NCBI RefSeq assembly: GCF_008831285.2
Contig: NW_022204884.1
Coordinates: 1-21,265 of the forward strand
Source of the DNA: Nymphaea colorata
Taxonomy: Eukaryota; Streptophyta; Magnoliopsida; Nymphaeales; Nymphaeaceae
Direction of reading: 5' to 3'
DNA: 21,265 nt
Below the pieces are notes generated by a model. It made no database searches, was not told the DNA's origin, and was given only the letters and a program-made list of their open reading frames with translations. Shown piece after piece: positions 20,966-21,265 of this stretch; position 1 is the stretch's first letter, and the number at the start of each line of letters is the position of its first letter. A program made the position numbers and the translations under genes.

Positions 20966-21265
20966 GCCATCCCCTTAGCCTCCCAGATTTACCTAGCCAC
21001 CTGTCCCACTTGGTTGATTCGGTCCCAGCCGAGAATCATCCAAGACTCCATCGAATTCCCCCAAATCCGGTAAATCCCTCTCCTCGCAATCTCCTTACCA
21101 ATTTTGTTGCCAATCTTGTAGTCAACCGAGTCCTTCCTCTCATCTTAGCCATTGGTGTCGCCATGTGTCGTCATCCCAGCCTGCAGCTACTGCCACCTCA
21201 CCAGCTAGTCCCTCCATCCTTGTCAGCAGCCTACCCCTGGCGTTTTCACCTTTTCCCTCGCATAA

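Larger units (their letters stand above)
15104..21265. repeat. Palindrome D/E with 284-bp loop, truncated by window
   Basis: Copy D up to 19148 and copy E from 19433 are inverted copies around loop 19149-19432. Loop and junction are the same as in B/C, shifted by 8361 bp, so the two junctions share one origin. Confidence 0.75.
18128..21265. repeat. Direct duplication, right copy (inner D, junction, start of E)
   Basis: Right-hand partner of 9770-12904. Its left boundary coincides with the A-to-B switch in copy D, and its right boundary lies outside the window, so the duplicated tract may be longer than seen. Confidence 0.85.
19433..21265 (+). mobile_element. LTR copy E, inverted, runs off the right edge
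   Basis: This is the counterpart of 11072-12904 in copy C at a constant offset of 8361 for most of its length, with only a few differences, including G/A near 11236, CG/CA near 12002, CG/TG near 12065 and a one-base deletion near 21222. It has the same truncated start at the palindrome loop, the same six-unit minisatellite and the same B-type patch as copy C. The right end of the LTR lies outside the window. Confidence 0.75.

Overview
The window looks like repeat-rich plant nuclear DNA. I find no intact gene, no RNA gene and no reverse transcriptase, integrase or transposase. Nearly all 21 kb is made of copies of one long terminal repeat (LTR) of about 4.2 kb from a Ty3/gypsy-type retrotransposon, in alternating orientation. 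The plant assignment rests on the LTR ends (TGTTACGAGCC at the 5' end, GGATCCTAACA at the 3' end), a plant-gypsy-style polypurine tract (AAGGAGGGTGG) abutting the LTR, and the size and CpG-transition decay of the repeats. I cannot name the species.

Layout (LTR sense given as strand): copy A, minus, 1-3987 (about 410 bp missing off the left edge); an internal coding remnant, minus, 3988-5721; F1, an inverted LTR fragment, plus, 5722-6660; single-copy sequence 6661-6910 that could be a leader with a primer-binding site; copy B, minus, 6911-11071; copy C, plus, 11072-15100; copy D, minus, 15101-19432; copy E, plus, 19433 to the right edge.

The simplest reading of the left half is one minus-strand, non-autonomous element: B as 5' LTR, a PBS-like site and short leader, an intruding inverted LTR fragment F1, a decayed reading frame of roughly 570 codons broken by two frame changes, a polypurine tract, and A as 3' LTR. 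The right half (B-C, then D-E) is two head-to-head LTR pairs that form giant imperfect palindromes. Loops are 284 bp (B/C and D/E) and 26 bp (C/D). The last ~3.1 kb of the window is a near-identical copy of sequence 8.36 kb upstream, including the B/C junction, so the D-E pair contains a recent duplication.

The LTRs fall into an A type (A, F1, most of C and E, outer part of D) and a B type (B, inner part of D). D switches from A type to B type near 18.06-18.12 kb, and C carries a B-type patch near 12.46-12.83 kb. This is a record of recombination or gene conversion between neighbouring LTRs. Nothing here behaves as a cooperating set of genes. If a biological activity exists, it is most likely production of hairpin RNA from the inverted LTRs, which is inference.
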